Source: Cellulomonas sp. RIT-PI-Y
Lineage (GTDB): Bacteria > Actinomycetota > Actinomycetes > Actinomycetales > Cellulomonadaceae
Direction: 5' to 3'
Assembly (NCBI RefSeq): GCF_025642745.1
Contig: NZ_JANZKP010000005.1
Coordinates: 1-64,000 of the forward strand
DNA length: 64,000 bases
The first letter of the stretch is position 1; the number at the start of each line of letters is the position of its first letter. Below, piece after piece: positions 60,827-64,000 of this stretch. The notes under the pieces are model-generated. The model did not search any database and had not been told where the DNA came from. It saw only the letters and a program-made list of their open reading frames with translations. Position numbers and translations under genes: made by a program.

Positions 60827-60848
60827 CATGTGTACGCTCGTACACATG
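60827..60848. promoter_or_regulatory. Perfect palindrome overlapping the MFS start codon
   Basis: Arms CATGTGTACG (60827-60836) and CGTACACATG (60839-60848) around CT; the last ATG is the start codon at 60846. TACGCT inside it (60833-60838) ends 7 nt before the ATG, suitable as the -10 of a leaderless mRNA. A repressor bound here would block the promoter completely. Confidence 0.65.
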
Positions 60849-62039
60849 TCCGTGACGACCTCCCCGGCCACCGTCGACCGCCGGGCCCGCGCCGCCGTCG
60901 CCGCGCTGTTCCTCACCAACGGCGCCCTGTTCGCCAACCTGATCCCGCGCTACCCGCAGATCAAGGCGGAACTCGGCCTTGGCAACGCCGCGTACGGGTT
61001 GGCGGTCGCGGCGTTCCCCACCGGGGCGATCGTGGCCGGCCTCGGTGCGGCGTGGGCGATCCGGCGTCTCGGCTCCGCCCGGGCCGCGGTGCTCGGCACC
61101 CTGGTCACCGCGCTGGGGGTGTGCGCCGCCGCCGTCGCACCGACCGTCGGACTGTTGATGGCCGCCCTGTTCCTGGCCGGGGCGATGGACGCGATCACGG
61201 ATGTGGCGCAGAACGCCCACGGTCTCCGGGTCCAGCGCCGGTACGGCCGGTCGATCATCAACTCCTTCCACGCGGTGTGGTCGATCGGCGCCGTGATCGG
61301 CGGGTCGATGGCCGCCGGTGCGATCGCGCTGGACGTCCCGCGCGGAGTGCACCTGGCCGTCTCGGGCGCGCTGTTCTCCGTGGTCGCCCTGGTCGCGCTC
61401 CGGTTCTGCCTGCCCGGCACGGACGGCGACGACGACGCGACGGCCGGTCCCGGCCAGCACGGCGATCGGGTCGGGGCGTCGCGGGGCAGGATCGTGCTGG
61501 TCCTCGCGGCACTGGTGCTGATCGCGACCGCCGGGACCCTGGTCGAGGACTCCGGCAACTCCTGGGCCGCGATCTACCTCTCCGGCTCGCTGGGCGCCGC
61601 CGCCGCGGTGGCCGCGACCGGCTACATCGCGCTGACCGGCGCGCAGTTCATCGGCCGACTGCTCGGCGACCGGTTGGTCGACCGGTTCGGTCAGCGTGCG
61701 GTCGCCCGGACCGGCGGCGTCCTGGTCGCGCTCGGCATGGGCTCCGCACTGGCGTTCCCGTCCGTGCCCGGCACCGTCGCCGGGTTCGCGGTCGCGGGGT
61801 TCGGTGTCGCGACCCTGGTCCCGGCCGCCATGCACGAGGCGGACGAGCTCCCCGGGTTGAAGCCCGGCACCGGACTGACCGTGGTGTCCTGGCTGATGCG
61901 GCTCGGGTTCCTGGCGTCACCGCCGCTGGTCGGACTGGTGGCGGACGCGAGCAGCGTCCGGGTCGGACTGCTGGTGGTGCCGATCGCCGGACTGATCGTG
62001 GTGCTGACCGCGGGGGTGTTGCAGGGCCGTCGCCGCTAG
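60846..62039 (+). CDS. MFS transporter
   Basis: A 397-aa major facilitator with 12 helices, similar to the FucP/YbjJ-like group (FLTNGALFANLIPRYPQIKAE; D-V-A-Q-N-A-H-G-L-R-V-Q; SIINSFHAVWSIGAVIGG). Substrate unknown; position next to GH30 would allow sugar transport, but the family also exports. ATG at 60846 chosen over an upstream GTG/ATG at 60828 because of the leaderless -10 and conservation of the N-terminus. Stop overlaps the convergent YCII gene by 4 bp. Confidence 0.85.
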   Translation: MSVTTSPATVDRRARAAVAALFLTNGALFANLIPRYPQIKAELGLGNAAYGLAVAAFPTGAIVAGLGAAWAIRRLGSARAAVLGTLVTALGVCAAAVAPTVGLLMAALFLAGAMDAITDVAQNAHGLRVQRRYGRSIINSFHAVWSIGAVIGGSMAAGAIALDVPRGVHLAVSGALFSVVALVALRFCLPGTDGDDDATAGPGQHGDRVGASRGRIVLVLAALVLIATAGTLVEDSGNSWAAIYLSGSLGAAAAVAATGYIALTGAQFIGRLLGDRLVDRFGQRAVARTGGVLVALGMGSALAFPSVPGTVAGFAVAGFGVATLVPAAMHEADELPGLKPGTGLTVVSWLMRLGFLASPPLVGLVADASSVRVGLLVVPIAGLIVVLTAGVLQGRRR

Positions 62040-62380
62040 CGGCTCTCCGGGTCGTCGCCGAAGGCGCGGACCTCCTGCTTGCAGCGGCAGGAGTCGGCGA
62101 TCCGCGCCGCCCAGTGCAGCGCGGTCTCCCGGTCCGGGACGTCGAGCACGGTGTACCCGCCCTCGAGTCGTGCGGTCTGCGGGTAGGTCCCCTCGGTGAC
62201 CACGCCGTCCTTGTCGACCAGCACGGGTGGGATGCTCTCGTCGATGCCCCCGCCGAACACCCAGACGCCGGCCGCCTTCGCCTCCCGCACCACGGCGTGC
62301 GACGCGTCGACGACCGCCTGGAACTCGCCGTCCGGGATGTCCATCTCCCCGCTCGGGAAGGAGATCAGGTAATGGGTCAT
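62036..62380 (-). CDS. YCII-related domain protein
   Basis: A 114-aa small protein of the YciI/DGPF type: THYLISFPSGEMDIPDGEF, AGVWVFGGGID, G-G-Y-T-V-L-D-V-P-D-R-E-T-A-L-H-W-A-A-R. Such proteins form a ferredoxin-like dimer of mostly unknown function; in some genomes they sit beside ECF sigma factors. A C-R-C pair is near the end. 17 bp downstream of the DUF1361 gene, same strand, so probably co-transcribed. Confidence 0.85.
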   Translation of the reverse strand: MTHYLISFPSGEMDIPDGEFQAVVDASHAVVREAKAAGVWVFGGGIDESIPPVLVDKDGVVTEGTYPQTARLEGGYTVLDVPDRETALHWAARIADSCRCKQEVRAFGDDPESR

Positions 62381-62397
62381 GCGCCCATCGTGCTCCG

Positions 62398-63102
62398 CTA
62401 CGCCAGGATCTGCACCGCGCGGATCAACGGCCCGATCACGACCAGGTACATCAGCCCGAAGAACACCCCTGCCGTCACCGTGTATCCCGCCGCGGTCGCC
62501 GGTGCACCGGGCTGCCGCAGGTGGGCCACCAGCTTCAGGACGATCCGCCACGGCCGCAGCACGTCCCAGCTGTTCAGGCGCAGATTCCGCCCGAGGTAGA
62601 TCCCGAACGCGGCCAGGAGCAGCACCAAGCCGGTGACGATCCGCACCTCCGCGCTGGTCAGGGGTTCCACCGCGTCGAACCGCACGGCGACGTAGCCCAG
62701 CTGCACCAGGAACACGTTGAACAGCATGTTCAGCACGCCGGACATCGCCAGCGACAGCACCAGCAGCAGGTCGAACCACTCCGGCACCCGCTCGCCCGGT
62801 CGGCGATGGTTGAGGTTCAGCTCGGTGATCAGGTAGCCGGCATTCGGCAGGAGCAGCAGCCAGACGCCGAGCAGGATCGCGCCCAGGACCACGATCAGCG
62901 CCGGCGGCGCACTCGCGGCGAGCAGCACCGCCAGCACCAGCACGGCCGCCAGCAGGACCAGCACCGGGGCCACCGACAGACCGACGTTCAGGAGCATCGG
63001 GCGGTAGAGCCGGGTGCGGAACAGCCAGGATCGCAGCAGGACCAACGCCACGGCCAGCACGTTCATCCCGACGATCCCGACGATGCTGTCGTTGAGGAGC
63101 AT
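62398..63102 (-). CDS. DUF1361 membrane protein
   Basis: A 234-aa integral membrane protein with six to seven helices. The DUF1361 core is visible: W-L-L-L-L-P-N-A-G-Y-L-I-T-E-L-N-L-N-H-R and E-W-F-D-L-L-L-V-L-S-L-A-M-S-G. Function unknown. ATG at 63102. It follows the anti-sigma-type ATPase gene by 25 bp. Confidence 0.85.
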   Translation of the reverse strand: MLLNDSIVGIVGMNVLAVALVLLRSWLFRTRLYRPMLLNVGLSVAPVLVLLAAVLVLAVLLAASAPPALIVVLGAILLGVWLLLLPNAGYLITELNLNHRRPGERVPEWFDLLLVLSLAMSGVLNMLFNVFLVQLGYVAVRFDAVEPLTSAEVRIVTGLVLLLAAFGIYLGRNLRLNSWDVLRPWRIVLKLVAHLRQPGAPATAAGYTVTAGVFFGLMYLVVIGPLIRAVQILA

Positions 63103-63127
63103 CCGGCCATCGTGCCGGAGGGCGGGA

Positions 63128-63538
63128 CTACGCGCTCAGCAGCGCCGCGCCCGCGCGGCTGCCCACCAACGCCTCGAACCACACGGTCTTCCCCACGCCG
63201 GGATGCAGGTCCACACCCCAGGTCGACGACAGCATGTCCACGATCCGCATCCCGTTCCCGCCGGGTCGCCCCGGACTGGTGGGCCGGACCACCGGGAGCG
63301 TGGTGTCCGTGTCGGTGACCGCGACGCGCAAGGCGTCGTCGTGCATCCGGGCGCAGACCGAGATCGGCGCATGGTTGCCGGTGTGCACCACAGCATTGGT
63401 GAGGAGCTCACTGGTGAGCAGCTCGACGGTGTGCTCGGTGGCGGGGCCTGCGTGCACCCGACGGGCGAGGGAGGCGGCCCAGTGCCGGGCACGTGCGATC
63501 GAGGAAGGGTCTGCGGGCAACAGCAGTCGCTCGGACAT
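63128..63538 (-). CDS. ATP-binding protein of the RsbW/SpoIIAB-like (HATPase_c_2) family
   Basis: A 136-aa GHKL-fold protein: N-box E-L-L-T-N-A-V-V-H-T-G, G1 V-T-D-T-D-T, G2 G-G-N-G-M-R-I-V-D and a W-G-V strand. It lacks the long sensor of histidine kinases, so it is a free-standing anti-sigma/switch kinase as is common in actinobacteria. Partner unknown. ATG with AAAGGAGCCAGAATG spacing. Confidence 0.88.
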   Translation of the reverse strand: MSERLLLPADPSSIARARHWAASLARRVHAGPATEHTVELLTSELLTNAVVHTGNHAPISVCARMHDDALRVAVTDTDTTLPVVRPTSPGRPGGNGMRIVDMLSSTWGVDLHPGVGKTVWFEALVGSRAGAALLSA

Positions 63539-63613
63539 TCTGGCTCCTTTCGCGGTCGCAGTGCTCTCCCAGGGTGACGCCGATCCGTCGGGTGTGCATC
63601 CCGGCGCCCGGGC

Positions 63614-64000
<387 letters not shown>

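Overview
The window is 64 kb of very GC-rich (roughly 70-74 %) DNA from an actinobacterium. Gene content, the murJ/DUF6049/Nudix/CCA block, the ino1-padR-PBP and rpsF-ssb-rpsR-rplI-dnaB blocks, frequent ATGA/GTGA gene overlaps, frequent GTG starts and several probable leaderless starts all fit an origin-proximal chromosomal segment of a Micrococcales species. A Cellulomonas-like plant-polymer degrader is my best guess, from the glycoside hydrolases; this is inference, not proof. I saw no rRNA, tRNA or CRISPR array.

Layout. 1-6.2 kb (minus strand): pseudokinase-like protein (cut by the left edge), lipid II flippase MurJ, DUF6049 exported protein, Nudix hydrolase; divergently, the CCA-adding enzyme (6.2-7.7 kb). 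7.7-11.2 kb (minus): a type VII secretion-like cassette with a small helical WXG100-like partner, a WXG/alpha-beta-hydrolase effector candidate and two tandemly duplicated lipoproteins that could be immunity proteins. 11.3-12.6 kb: an MFS exporter. 12.8-19.9 kb (plus): a six-gene surface operon with a giant beta-helix protein, three exported proteins with SipW-type signal peptides, a dedicated SipW-like signal peptidase, and an LAxTG-anchored protein. 19.9-30.2 kb: housekeeping block (ino1-padR, class A PBP, rpsF-ssb-rpsR-rplI, a MATE exporter and dnaB preceded by a dense cluster of DnaA-box-like sites).

30.2-38.1 kb: an accessory island of lower GC, bounded by a ~345 bp direct repeat made from the 3' part of a vanZ gene. 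It carries an unknown 191-aa protein, a decayed IS orfA, a RES-domain (NAD-cleaving toxin family) protein with a Zn-ribbon-like N-terminus, and a complete three-component ABC (ABC-3C) conflict system: PD-(D/E)XK-like effector, middle component and SMC/Rad50-like ATPase. This looks like a small defence island that inserted into or beside vanZ.

38.3-42.5 kb: enoyl-CoA hydratase/TetR pair, XRE regulator/SDR pair and an AEC-type permease split by a frameshift at an ATGA junction. 42.5-46.4 kb: a complete iron-siderophore ABC importer behind a DtxR/IdeR-type iron box. 46.3-60.7 kb: a LacI-controlled carbohydrate locus (LacI, binding protein, two permeases, GH127 beta-L-arabinofuranosidase-like, GH31, a 1297-aa secreted multimodular clan-A glycosidase, and a GH30 enzyme on the other strand). 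The secreted enzyme would release oligosaccharides, the importer would take them up, and the cytoplasmic GH127/GH31/GH30 enzymes would finish them. 60.8-64 kb: MFS transporter, YCII-like protein, DUF1361 membrane protein, anti-sigma-factor-type ATPase, and a CorC/HlyC-family protein cut by the right edge.
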